The notes beneath the pieces are model-generated. The model worked only from the letters and a program-made list of their open reading frames with translations. It had not been told where the DNA came from and ran no database searches. Below, in pieces: positions 1 through 7,572 of a stretch of 8,992 nucleotides of DNA. Both the position numbers and the translations under genes were made by a program. Position 1 is the stretch's first letter. Each line of letters opens with the position of its first letter. Source of the stretch: Vicinamibacteria bacterium (lineage in GTDB: Bacteria > Acidobacteriota > Vicinamibacteria > Vicinamibacterales > UBA2999); NCBI GenBank assembly GCA_025924295.1, contig JAICEG010000200.1:1-8992 (forward strand). Direction: 5' to 3'.

Positions 1-1
1 C

Positions 2-304
2 ACCCCGCCGCATCCCGACTACCTGTCGGGCCATGCGACGAACAGCAGCGCGATGGCGACGATTCTCAGGCGGATCTTCGGCGACCAGCCGGAAGAGCCG
101 ATCGTCGCGACCAGCCCGACCAACCCGGGCTTCGAGCGCCGGTGGGAGTCGTTCAGCGAAGGCATCGAGGAAGTGATCGACGCCCGCATCTTCTCGGGTA
201 TCCACTATCGGTCAGCGGACGAAGACGGTGCCCGTGTCGGACGCGAGGTCGCGCAGCATGTCATGAGCCGCCAACTGCGACCGTTGAAGCATCACGAACG
301 GTAA
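2..304 (+). CDS. Vanadium-dependent haloperoxidase / PAP2-family phosphatase, C-terminal part (5' end outside window)
   Basis: The frame is open from the left edge, so only the last 100 codons are seen; an internal ATG at 53 is not the start. Two signatures of the vanadium haloperoxidase / type 2 phosphatidic acid phosphatase fold are present. The first is PPHPDYLSGHAT near visible residues 2-13, containing the SGH motif (codons 26-34). The second is ARIFSGIHYR, with the oxyanion-binding Arg (185-187) and the catalytic/vanadate-ligand His (203-205). The spacing R-x5-H and the run RIFSGIHYR resemble fungal vanadium chloroperoxidase (RIFLGVHWR, from memory), which favours a haloperoxidase-like enzyme over a lipid phosphatase. 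Family members oxidise halides with H2O2 or hydrolyse phosphate esters, and many bacterial ones are exported. The N-terminal helices and first motif lie outside the window, so the vanadate/phosphate choice and localisation are unknown. The gene converges on the next one. Confidence 0.85.
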   Translation, partial: TPPHPDYLSGHATNSSAMATILRRIFGDQPEEPIVATSPTNPGFERRWESFSEGIEEVIDARIFSGIHYRSADEDGARVGREVAQHVMSRQLRPLKHHER

Positions 305-377
305 CGACTACCCTCTCGCGGCAGAGAACGCGGCCGCCGGCGCCTTCGCAGGGACGCCGGTGGCCGACGTCTGGCGA

Positions 378-953
378 TTACCGGATCTCGACGTTTCGAA
401 AGCGGAAAAACAGCTCGTCGTAGTAGGCGAACACTCCGCCTATCGTCTCCACCTTCAGGCGCGTCGAGTATGGTCCTCTGGCGTGCCTGTACTTCCCGGT
501 TCCGCCGACCACGAGACCTTCGGCCCCGCCAAGCAGCACGACGTCGCCGTGTTTTGGAATCACGAGCGACGGGTCAGCGAATGCGCCGCCGGGATGACCG
601 CCAACTTGACTCAACGTGAAGAGCTGACCCTCCCGCAGGTCGTACAGGATGAACTCCTTGAACTGCAGCGTTCCGGAGGTCGTGGAGCGGAAATCTCTCC
701 CCCACGCATGGGCCTTCCCCAATCGCCTGCCTCTCTTCGCGTCGAACAGGTCGAGGGTCACCGTCGGGATGCACGAGTCCCCGTCCTCGGTGTCCGCGCA
801 CCACGCCTCGAAGAAGTCCGGCAGAGGTCCGCTGTAAGCGTTCCCCGTCGCAAACCCCTCCGCGAGGATGATCGAACCGTTCGGATGTTGCGAGTGAGCG
901 ACTACAGCGGTGAGGAGCACTGTCAGGAAGACCAGCCAAGCCATGCCGCGCAT
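378..953 (-). CDS. Secreted protein with allene-oxide-cyclase/dirigent-like barrel signature
   Basis: The predicted protein has 191 residues. The open frame runs upstream to 1226, but the part beyond 965 is Arg/Ser-rich and unlike a protein. GGAGGT (957-962, read on the minus strand) lies 3 nt before the ATG at 951-953; the ATG at 963-965 would place that site inside the gene. The ATG at 942-944 is an alternative. The chosen start gives a signal peptide (MRGMAWLVFLTVLLTAVVAHS) with probable cleavage after AHS, so the protein is exported. The mature part is beta-rich with two early cysteines (C52, C61). Around residues 149-160 it carries VGGTGKYRHARG, very like the GGTGKF/Y...ARG signature of plant dirigent proteins and the allene oxide cyclase barrel superfamily. 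LFDAKRGRRLGKAHAWGRDF (about 69-88) fits an earlier strand pair. The fold call rests on this motif; substrate and activity are unknown. The gene converges with the haloperoxidase and diverges from the hydrolase. Confidence 0.72.
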   Translation of the reverse strand: MRGMAWLVFLTVLLTAVVAHSQHPNGSIILAEGFATGNAYSGPLPDFFEAWCADTEDGDSCIPTVTLDLFDAKRGRRLGKAHAWGRDFRSTTSGTLQFKEFILYDLREGQLFTLSQVGGHPGGAFADPSLVIPKHGDVVLLGGAEGLVVGGTGKYRHARGPYSTRLKVETIGGVFAYYDELFFRFRNVEIR

Positions 954-1085
954 ACGACCTCCCATCTGAAACTGCCAGGTGCGAGACCGACGGACACATC
1001 GCTGAGGAACCGAATGTCGGAGCCTACCACGGGGTTGGGATTCAGGGACGCAGCGAGATGGGTTATCGTTCGAGTCGTTCACTTC

Positions 1086-1104
1086 TCGACGATGTGTTCG
1101 TCGA
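1086..1104. repeat. 7-bp inverted repeat in the divergent intergenic region
   Basis: TCGACGA (1086-1092) and TCGTCGA (1098-1104) form a perfect 7-bp inverted repeat around a 5-nt spacer. It lies in the 220-bp gap between two divergent genes, about 70 bp before the downstream start and about 130 bp before the leftward one. This is the size and place of a dimeric-regulator operator, but short palindromes of CG-rich sequence arise by chance at this base composition. I could not identify convincing -35/-10 boxes nearby, and nothing else in the gap (954-1173) stands out. Confidence 0.25.
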
Positions 1105-1173
1105 ATCGAAGCCAACAGCTTTCCAACGTCCCGTACCGGATGCATCCGGACTGGCCCGCTCGCTGAGGTGCAC

Positions 1174-2094
1174 GTGAGGATCAGAACCTGTCTGCTGACG
1201 CTGTCATTCGTGCTGACTGTCCACATGGCGTATGCGCAACAAGGTGCCGCGCAGCCGGGTCAACCCGCCGAGGTCAAGGTCACGATGACCAAACTCGGTG
1301 GCAACGTCTACGCCGTGGATGGCCAGGGCGGCCGGATGGCGGCCCTCGTCGGAGCCGAGGGCGTGTTCCTGGTCGACGCGCAGTTTCCCGCCGTCACAGA
1401 GAAGATCGTCGCGGCGATCAAAGAGATCTCACCAGCACCGATCAAGTTCCTGGTCAACACGCACGTCCACGGCGATCACTCGGGTGGCAACGAGAACTTC
1501 GCCAAGCTTGGCGTCACCGTCCTCGGGCGTCCGAATCTGCGCAACCGGCTGCTGAAGCCGGTCGCTGCCCCCAACGGCCAGGTACCACCCGTGGCGCCGC
1601 CCCTGGCGCTGCCCGTGGTGCTCTACGATCACCCGACGACCGTCGTGATGAATGGCGAGACGGTGCAGTTGATCCCGCTCCCCAACGCGCATACCGACGG
1701 GGACACGGCCGTGAAGTTCGTCCAGGGGGATGTGCTGATGACCGGAGACGTCTTCCGATCGGTCGGCTTCCCTGCCGCCGATCGCAACAACGGCGGCACG
1801 CTGAAGGGGCTGCTCGAGTCGATTGAAACCTTCATCAGCCTGTCGGGTCCCAATACCAGGGTCGTGCCCGGGCACGGTCCGATCACCGATCGCGCCGCGC
1901 TCGTCTTCCACCGCGAGGTCATCGTCACGGTGCGCGATCGCGTTGCGAAGGCCATCAGCGAGGGGAAGACGCTCGAACAGGTCCGCGAGTTGAAACCAAC
2001 CGCGGACTTCGAGCAGCGCGTCGGCGGACCGCCGAACTTCATCACCCAGTTCGTGGACACGCTGTACGCGGAGCTCAGCGCAGGTCGGCGCTGA
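1174..2094 (+). CDS. Exported MBL-fold metallo-hydrolase
   Basis: The protein has 306 residues from the GTG at 1174, chosen because GAGG (1165-1168) lies 5 nt upstream. A GTG at 1168 is in frame but overlaps that site. A signal peptide (hydrophobic residues about 5-18, probable cleavage AYA|QQ near residue 21) indicates export to the periplasm. Metallo-beta-lactamase-fold motifs are complete: THVHGDH (H97, H99, D101, H102), H173 in NAHTDGD, D192 in MTGDVF, and H244 in VPGHGP. This is the usual di-zinc ligand set, so it should be an active hydrolase. The broad family includes beta-lactamases, glyoxalase II, lactonases and sulfatases; no specificity motif is visible, and a true beta-lactamase role is not implied. 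It is probably the first gene of a unit with the transporter starting 46 bp downstream. Confidence 0.9.
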   Translation: MRIRTCLLTLSFVLTVHMAYAQQGAAQPGQPAEVKVTMTKLGGNVYAVDGQGGRMAALVGAEGVFLVDAQFPAVTEKIVAAIKEISPAPIKFLVNTHVHGDHSGGNENFAKLGVTVLGRPNLRNRLLKPVAAPNGQVPPVAPPLALPVVLYDHPTTVVMNGETVQLIPLPNAHTDGDTAVKFVQGDVLMTGDVFRSVGFPAADRNNGGTLKGLLESIETFISLSGPNTRVVPGHGPITDRAALVFHREVIVTVRDRVAKAISEGKTLEQVRELKPTADFEQRVGGPPNFITQFVDTLYAELSAGRR

Positions 2095-2140
2095 TGCGCG
2101 CCGGACGGTCTCACCTGTCGTGATCGTGCGCATTTAGCCT

Positions 2141-2902
2141 GTGCCGCTCACGGATGTCCTGCTGCTCGTATCTGCGGGCTGCATCGCCGGGGCGATGAAC
2201 GCCATGGTCGGAGGCGGCAGCTTCGTGACGCTGCCGGCGCTGGTGGCCACCGGTCTCTCGGCGCTGGAAGCCAACGCCTCGAGCTCGGTCGCGCTGTACC
2301 CTGGTGGCGCACTCAGTGCGTTCGTCTATCGCGGGGCGGCCGGGTCCGTGTGCGGAATACCAGTTCGCCGACTGATGCTGGTGAGCGTCGTGGGCGGGCT
2401 TGCCGGGGCGGCGCTTCTGCTGTGGACGCCCACGCGGTTGTTCGATCGCGTCCTGCCGTGGCTGCTGCTGACGGCCACCGTCGTGCTCGCGTTCGGTCCG
2501 CAACTCGCCCGGCTGCACGGCATGAGCTTGCAGCACGGGCGACGCGCGCTGCCTGTCATCCAGTTCCTGCTGGGTGTCTACGCAGGCTACTTCGGGGGCG
2601 CCGTCGGTCTGCTGATGATCGCAGCCTGGCGCGTGTTGGGTGCGCACGACATCAAGTCGCTCAATGGGCCTCGCACGCTGCTCGTCACCGCGGCCAATAC
2701 GACAGCCATCGCGCTGCTGGCGGCGGCTGGCATCGTGCGATGGACGGCGTGCATTCCGATGGGCGCGGGCGCACTCGCCGGCGGGTACATCGGCGCCCGC
2801 GTCGGTAAACGCCTGTCACCCCGCGTGGCGCACGTCACCGCCATCGTCATCAGCGTGTCGATCACCGTCGCGTTCTTCATCAGGGCACATCGCAACGGAT
2901 AG
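2141..2902 (+). CDS. TSUP family (TauE/SafE-type) inner-membrane transporter
   Basis: The protein has 253 residues, normal for the family, and is very hydrophobic with about eight membrane segments (approximately 5-27, 44-63, 77-95, 104-120, 137-165, 178-198, 204-220, 229-247). The two homologous halves of the TauE/SafE fold can be seen. The first has AGAMNAMVGGGSFVTLPAL (about 16-34), the characteristic Gly-rich entry motif. The second has GVYAGYFGGAVGLLMIA (about 145-161) followed by GPRTLLVTAANT. Family members are proposed to export or import small anions such as sulfite, sulfoacetate or other organic acids; the substrate here is unknown. The start is GTG with no obvious Shine-Dalgarno sequence, which suggests coupling to translation of the gene ending 46 bp upstream. 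The stop is 5 bp before the next start, so the two are very likely cotranscribed. Confidence 0.9.
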   Translation: MPLTDVLLLVSAGCIAGAMNAMVGGGSFVTLPALVATGLSALEANASSSVALYPGGALSAFVYRGAAGSVCGIPVRRLMLVSVVGGLAGAALLLWTPTRLFDRVLPWLLLTATVVLAFGPQLARLHGMSLQHGRRALPVIQFLLGVYAGYFGGAVGLLMIAAWRVLGAHDIKSLNGPRTLLVTAANTTAIALLAAAGIVRWTACIPMGAGALAGGYIGARVGKRLSPRVAHVTAIVISVSITVAFFIRAHRNG

Positions 2903-2907
2903 AGAGT

Positions 2908-4089
2908 ATGCCTTCGACTGCGGACATCGTCATCGTTGGAGGAGGAGTCGTCGGCTCGAGCGTCGCGTATCACCTGCGTGAGGCCGGCTGTCGCGGCCGC
3001 ATCGTCGTGATCGAGCGGGATGACACCTACGCGCGCGCCTCGTCCAACCTGGCGATGGGCGGCATCCGCCAGCAGTTCACCCTCGAGGCCAACGTCAGGA
3101 TGGTCCAGTACAGCGTGGACTTTTACCGGGACCTGGACCGGCGCGCGGTCACCGACACGTTTCATCGCGTGAACTTTCACCAGCGCGGCTATCTCTTTCT
3201 TGCAGACGCGGCCTGTGCGGCGCGCCTGACGCGACGATATGACGCGATGCGTTCAGTCGGCGCTCATGTCGAGCACATCAGCAGCGATGAAATTCGGCGC
3301 AGGCTGCCGGATGCCTCGCTCGACGACATCGAATTTGGCGTGTTTGGCCCGGAAGACGGTTACGCGAATCCGAAGGCGGTGCTGCGCGCGATGAGAAAGA
3401 TCGCGGAAGACTCAGGCGCCGAATACATCAGAGGAGATGTCCGGACGATTCACCGATCGAATAACAGATTGACCGGGGTGTCTTTCGGCACTGAGTCGAT
3501 CGACACGCCCGTCGTCGTGAACGCGGCCGGGCCGTTCGCCGGGCAACTCGCCGGCCTCGCGGGCGTGGCGCTGCCGGTATTCCCTGTCCGCCAGCAATTG
3601 TTTCGCTGCGACCTGCCCCGGCGCTGGGAGTACCGCTTTCCGATGGTGATCGACCCGAGCGGCTTGCACTGGCGCCACGACGACCCACGTGTACCCGGCC
3701 AACCCGATCGCATCGTACTTGCGAAAACAAACCACGATGAAACGCGCGGCGAAAACTTCACGTGCGACGACGCTCGGTGGCCGGCCGAGTTCTATCCGAG
3801 CCTCGTACGGCGGATGCCGTCATTCGCGGGGCTGACACCAGCCGAAGGGTGGGCCGGTCTCTACGAGATGACTCCCGATCACAATCCGATCATCGGCACG
3901 CATCCTGATGCCGACGGTCTATTCCTGGCGAATGGTTTCAGCGGCCATGGGTTGATGATGGCGCCGGCAACGGGCAAGGCCATCGCCGACCTGATCACCG
4001 TCGGAACGTCGCGCACGATCGATGTGCGCGACTTTGCGTTCGATCGCTTCCGGACCGGCACCCTTCTCGACGACGACGCGACACTCTGA
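2908..4089 (+). CDS. FAD-dependent oxidoreductase, DAO family, FOXRED1-like
   Basis: The protein has 393 residues and no signal peptide, so it should be cytoplasmic or membrane-associated. The N-terminus is a Rossmann beta-alpha-beta unit, IVIVGGGVVGSSVAYHL, with G11-x-G13-x-x-G16 for the FAD diphosphate and E36 at the end of the second strand for the ribose. GGIRQQF (51-57) resembles the corresponding segment of FOXRED1-type enzymes. VVVNAAGPFAG (202-212) is the typical second FAD-contact segment. GLYEMTPDHNPIIG (317-330) and GFSGHGLMMAPATG (343-356) are the C-terminal DAO signatures around the flavin. Related enzymes oxidise glycine, sarcosine, dimethylglycine, proline or D-amino acids; which amine is used here cannot be read. 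It starts 5 bp after the TSUP gene, behind a weak GA-rich site, so translational coupling is likely. A link between its substrate and the adjacent transporter is inferred. Confidence 0.9.
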   Translation: MPSTADIVIVGGGVVGSSVAYHLREAGCRGRIVVIERDDTYARASSNLAMGGIRQQFTLEANVRMVQYSVDFYRDLDRRAVTDTFHRVNFHQRGYLFLADAACAARLTRRYDAMRSVGAHVEHISSDEIRRRLPDASLDDIEFGVFGPEDGYANPKAVLRAMRKIAEDSGAEYIRGDVRTIHRSNNRLTGVSFGTESIDTPVVVNAAGPFAGQLAGLAGVALPVFPVRQQLFRCDLPRRWEYRFPMVIDPSGLHWRHDDPRVPGQPDRIVLAKTNHDETRGENFTCDDARWPAEFYPSLVRRMPSFAGLTPAEGWAGLYEMTPDHNPIIGTHPDADGLFLANGFSGHGLMMAPATGKAIADLITVGTSRTIDVRDFAFDRFRTGTLLDDDATL

Positions 4090-4261
4090 GCCGTGTGCGG
4101 GTAGATCTGTCGTAACCGCCCAGACCGCCTACATCGCCGTACTGGGGCGAACGGACCGATTCAATTCCGTAGCCTTTGCGCCCACGGAAATCGATTTCTT
4201 CGCGCCAGTGGTCCCTCAGCAGTAAGTCCTCGGCACCGATTCCGGCGTATTCGTCCCTAAC

Positions 4262-4267
4262 AAGGAG
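4262..4267 (+). promoter_or_regulatory. Ribosome binding site of the TonB-dependent receptor
   Basis: AAGGAG is followed by two consecutive ATG codons at 4271 and 4274. The spacing is 3 nt to the first and 6 nt to the second, so the second may be the favoured start. The products differ by one methionine before the signal peptide. Confidence 0.7.
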
Positions 4268-4270
4268 AGC

Positions 4271-7200
4271 ATGATGAGAATGACGGCACTTGCACGTCTC
4301 GTGGGGATTGCCCTGCTCGCGCTCGTCCTGGGTGAGGGTTTTGTGTCGGCACAGGCGACGACCGGCAGCATTCAGGGGGTCGTCACCGACAGCCAGGGAG
4401 CAGCGATTCCGGGCGCCACGGTAACGGTTCGCAACGTCGAAACCGACGTGAGCCGGACGTCGGTCAGCGACGGCGAAGGCTTTTACCGATTCCTCAACCT
4501 GCCCGTTGGCAACTACGAAGTCGTCGTGGAACTGGTCGGGTTCGGCCGCCACGTCCGCGCCGGCCTGACCCTGGCCCTGAATCAAACCGCTATCGTGGAC
4601 GTGCAGCTCAGTCCAGCGGCGGTGTCCGAGCTCGTCGAGGTGCGCGCCGATGCGCCAATCATCAACACGACGAATGCGGAAGTCGGTGTCCGGTTCGACA
4701 CCTACCGCGTCGCGGAACTCCCCGTGATGGGCAGCCGCAACGTGTTTACGCTGGCGCGCTCGGCACCGGGTGTCAGCGAACTTGCCAGCGGTCAGAACAC
4801 CTTCGCATCGGGCACGACGGAGGCCAACTTCTCCTCGAACGGAGCGCGGCTGCGATCGAACAACATCATGATCGACGGCCAGGACAGCAACGATCCGAGC
4901 GTGACCGGCCGGCAGCAGGCGATCAACAACACGGACATCGTCCAGGAGATCCGGCTCATCACCAATCAATTCGCCGCCGAGTACGGCCGCGCGGCGGGGT
5001 CGGTGATGAACGTCATCACCAAGAGTGGGACCAACGACTTCAGCGGAACCGGCTTCTGGTTCCACAACGACAACAGCTTCAATACCAGGAGTAATCTCGA
5101 CATCGCCGCAGGTCTCACCCATGCACCCTATCGCGTGGAGAACCAGTTGGGCGGCACGCTAGGCGGGCCCGTCGTTCCAGGCCGCACGTTCTTCTTCGGG
5201 TCGTACCAGCGGTGGACCGACCGCCGCCAGGGCTCGGGGTTCACGCTGAATGGCGCGCCGTCGGATGCGGGCCGCGCCGTGCTCCAGTCGGTCGCCGCAG
5301 GGCGGCCGCAGATCCAGGCTCTGCTGGACCACCTGCCGGCAGGTGCGCCGAACGGCCGGACCGCAAACTTCACGCTGGGAGGTCAGACCTACACCGTTCC
5401 ACTTGGCTCGCTGACGGGTTCCGCCTCACAGGGACTCAACAACAACCAGGCGTCCACCCGGCTCGATCACCAACTCGGCACAGGTCACACGCTGGCCGGC
5501 CGCTACCTGCTGAGCGACACATCGACAGACAACACGGGCACGGTGCAGGTCACGCCCCCGGGACTCACCGCCAACAGCCCGGCCAACAACCATTCCATCA
5601 ACGTGTGGCTCAACAGCATCCTCAGCGCCTCCACGACCAACGAGCTGCGCGTGGCCTGGTCTCACCTTGGCACCGTGACTGAGCCTGATGATGCGAAGTC
5701 GCTCCAGATCCCGTCCATCGAGATCACGGAGCTCGGCATGACGCAGTTCAACAACGCAGCCAACCGCACCGCCATCGGTCTCGCGGTGAACCTGCCGCAG
5801 TTCCGCTACAACGATACGTACCAGATTCAGAACAACGTGCTGCAGGTGCGCGGGAACCACCTGTTCAAGGCGGGCCTCGACGTCCGGCGTCAGTACGTCA
5901 AGAGCTTCTTCTTCCCGACGATTCGCGGGCTCCTCAGGTACACGTCGCTCAACACGTTCGTGAACGACGTCGCCGAGGCGGCGAACATCAACAAGCCGCT
6001 GCCCGGCGGCGAGGACGTCAACTATTACCACTGGTGGGACCAGTACTACTACGCCCAGGACGACTGGCGGATCGGCTCGAATCTGACGTTGAACCTGGGA
6101 TTGCGGTACGAGCTCCCGGGCAACAACATCCAGAGTCTGATCGACCTGAACCAGAGCATCCTCGAGACCAACGGCAACAACCCGGTCTACGCGCTGAACC
6201 CTGTCCCCAAGACCGACAAGAACAATCTGGAACCTCGCATCGGGTTCGCGTGGACACCCACCAACGCTGGCGACGGCAAGCTCGGATGGCTGACCGGCGA
6301 CGATGGATTCGTGGTGCGGGGCGGGTACGCGCGCACGCACGACTACGCGTTCCTGAACATCGCGCTGAACATCGTCAGCTCGTTCCCTTACGTTGCCGCC
6401 ATCAATCGGAGCAACCTGGCGAACGCGTTCGTGCTGCTGCAGTCAACGCCCGCGGGGGTGCCGCCGGGGACCGATCCGAATCAGCTCACACGCACCGTCG
6501 TTGCCGAGGACTTCCGTTCCCCCTATTATGATCAGTTCAGCCTCGGGGCGGAGCGGCAGCTGGGTGAGCACCTCGCGCTTCGGGTGGGATATGTCGGGAC
6601 GTTCGGGGACGACCTGTTCCAGACGCTGGACGGCAACCCGCGCCTGCCATTCAGCACCCAGCGCCAGGATCCGACGCGCGGGGTCATCCGGCTGCGGGCG
6701 AACACCGCCGAGTCGTGGTATCACTCGCTGCAGACACAGCTCGACAAACGGTTCAGTGCCGGACTGAGCGCGAGCGTGCACTACACCTGGAGTCGATTCG
6801 AGGACACGGCGTCGGAAATCTTCAATCCGTCGGCTGGCGAGGTGGCTGTCGCACAGGACTCGTTCAACCCCTTCGACGGCGAACGAGGACGCTCCACCTA
6901 CGATCGGCCGCACCGGCTCTCCGGTAATTTCGTGTACGAGCTGCCGATGGGAAGGAACATGGAGGGTCTCGGCAGTAAGCTCCTCAGCGGCTGGCAGATC
7001 AGCTCTTTCTTCACGCTGCAAAGCGGGGCGCCCTTTACCGTCCTGAACGGTTCGGATCCGACCGGCGCGCTGGCCGGTATCGACGGCCTCGTCGGCAACG
7101 CGATTCGGCCGAATCTGAACACCGATCTCGACCTGTCGAGCATGACCATGGACGAGATCCTGGCAGCAGGCGGTGCATCGCTGTTCCGTCCGCTATGCGG

Positions 7201-7477
7201 TAACCCGAGCGCGACGTGCCCTGGCGAGCGCGTGGGTAACGTGCCGCGCAACTCGCTGAGGGCGGACGGCGTGGTCAACATGGACATCGGCATCGTGAAG
7301 AACACCAGGTTTGCGAACGGACAGAACATCCAGCTCCGCTTCGAGATGTTCAACGCGACGAACGCACGCAACTTCGGCATCCCGGACGGGCGCATCAACT
7401 CGGCGAACTTCCTGAACGAGCGAACCACCAACGGCGGCAACCGCCGGGTGTGGGCCGCCGTGCGCTACACCTTCTAA
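4271..7477 (+). CDS. TonB-dependent receptor, Oar-like, with carboxypeptidase-regulatory-like domain
   Basis: This is an outer-membrane transporter of 1068 residues, a usual size for Oar-like receptors. A signal peptide ends near residue 28 (FVSAQA). A carboxypeptidase-regulatory-like beta-sandwich follows (about 31-115), beginning GSIQGVVTDSQGAAIPGATV, with GFYRFLNLPVGNYEV inside. The plug domain (about 120-260) includes IDGQDSNDP (201-209) and FAAEYGRAAGSVMNVITKSG (about 234-253). The remainder is beta-barrel, with alternating aromatic strands such as WWDQYYYAQDDW and LTLNLGLRYE. The chain ends in RYTF; a C-terminal Phe is the usual signal for outer-membrane assembly. Two cysteines seven residues apart (C976, C983) are the only ones I noticed and could form a loop disulfide. 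Such receptors take up large or scarce ligands using TonB energy; the ligand is unknown. No SusD-type partner lies beside it. It is separated from upstream genes by 181 bp and ends in its own terminator, so it is probably a single transcription unit. Confidence 0.95.
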   Translation: MMRMTALARLVGIALLALVLGEGFVSAQATTGSIQGVVTDSQGAAIPGATVTVRNVETDVSRTSVSDGEGFYRFLNLPVGNYEVVVELVGFGRHVRAGLTLALNQTAIVDVQLSPAAVSELVEVRADAPIINTTNAEVGVRFDTYRVAELPVMGSRNVFTLARSAPGVSELASGQNTFASGTTEANFSSNGARLRSNNIMIDGQDSNDPSVTGRQQAINNTDIVQEIRLITNQFAAEYGRAAGSVMNVITKSGTNDFSGTGFWFHNDNSFNTRSNLDIAAGLTHAPYRVENQLGGTLGGPVVPGRTFFFGSYQRWTDRRQGSGFTLNGAPSDAGRAVLQSVAAGRPQIQALLDHLPAGAPNGRTANFTLGGQTYTVPLGSLTGSASQGLNNNQASTRLDHQLGTGHTLAGRYLLSDTSTDNTGTVQVTPPGLTANSPANNHSINVWLNSILSASTTNELRVAWSHLGTVTEPDDAKSLQIPSIEITELGMTQFNNAANRTAIGLAVNLPQFRYNDTYQIQNNVLQVRGNHLFKAGLDVRRQYVKSFFFPTIRGLLRYTSLNTFVNDVAEAANINKPLPGGEDVNYYHWWDQYYYAQDDWRIGSNLTLNLGLRYELPGNNIQSLIDLNQSILETNGNNPVYALNPVPKTDKNNLEPRIGFAWTPTNAGDGKLGWLTGDDGFVVRGGYARTHDYAFLNIALNIVSSFPYVAAINRSNLANAFVLLQSTPAGVPPGTDPNQLTRTVVAEDFRSPYYDQFSLGAERQLGEHLALRVGYVGTFGDDLFQTLDGNPRLPFSTQRQDPTRGVIRLRANTAESWYHSLQTQLDKRFSAGLSASVHYTWSRFEDTASEIFNPSAGEVAVAQDSFNPFDGERGRSTYDRPHRLSGNFVYELPMGRNMEGLGSKLLSGWQISSFFTLQSGAPFTVLNGSDPTGALAGIDGLVGNAIRPNLNTDLDLSSMTMDEILAAGGASLFRPLCGNPSATCPGERVGNVPRNSLRADGVVNMDIGIVKNTRFANGQNIQLRFEMFNATNARNFGIPDGRINSANFLNERTTNGGNRRVWAAVRYTF

Positions 7478-7504
7478 CGCCACGAAGGTCACGATGAGGG
7501 TTGG

Positions 7505-7534
7505 GGGCCGGAGGTAAGATCCTCCGGCCCTTTT
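7505..7534 (+). terminator. Intrinsic terminator after the TonB-dependent receptor
   Basis: A perfect 10-bp GC-rich stem, GGGCCGGAGG (7505-7514) with CCTCCGGCCC (7521-7530), closes a 6-nt loop and is followed directly by TTTT. It sits 27 bp after the receptor stop and 38 bp before the flap endonuclease start. The endonuclease therefore needs its own promoter in a very small space, a promoter overlapping the hairpin or the receptor's 3' end, or readthrough. The T tract is short, so some readthrough is plausible. Confidence 0.88.
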
Positions 7535-7572
7535 GCTGCTCGCGTTCGAGGCTTCAAGGTCAATACTCTCGA

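Noticed and set aside
339..358. Possible hairpin between the convergent haloperoxidase and barrel-protein genes
   Set aside because: The stem GGCGCCT/AGG-GA-CGCC has a 2-nt bulge and no T tract on either strand, so it is too weak to call a terminator.
360..1166. 268-codon open frame on the + strand opposite the barrel-like protein
   Set aside because: The translation is Arg/Ser/Pro-rich with no domain and no signal peptide. The minus-strand frame has a ribosome binding site, a signal peptide and a family motif, so this is its antisense shadow.
1174..2094. Calling the MBL-fold protein a beta-lactamase resistance gene
   Set aside because: The metal ligands are shared by the whole superfamily, and nothing in the sequence points to beta-lactam hydrolysis.
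4165..4189. TTCCGT...ACGGAA inverted repeat upstream of the receptor
   Set aside because: It has only 6-bp arms with a 13-nt spacer, no promoter boxes beside it and no supporting context; likely chance.
3995..5122. 375-codon minus-strand open frame spanning the oxidoreductase end and receptor start
   Set aside because: It crosses an intergenic region and two well-supported genes. Its composition (Arg, His, Asp, Val) is typical of antisense frames in high-GC DNA, and no motif is seen.
5426..6340. 304-codon minus-strand open frame inside the receptor gene
   Set aside because: It lies entirely antisense to a confidently identified beta-barrel gene, with low-complexity Val/Arg/Glu content and no domain.
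7501..7572. Upstream in-frame extension of the flap endonuclease from a TTG
   Set aside because: It would translate through the terminator hairpin and add 24 residues before the conserved MGV N-terminus, whose position near Met1 is a family feature.
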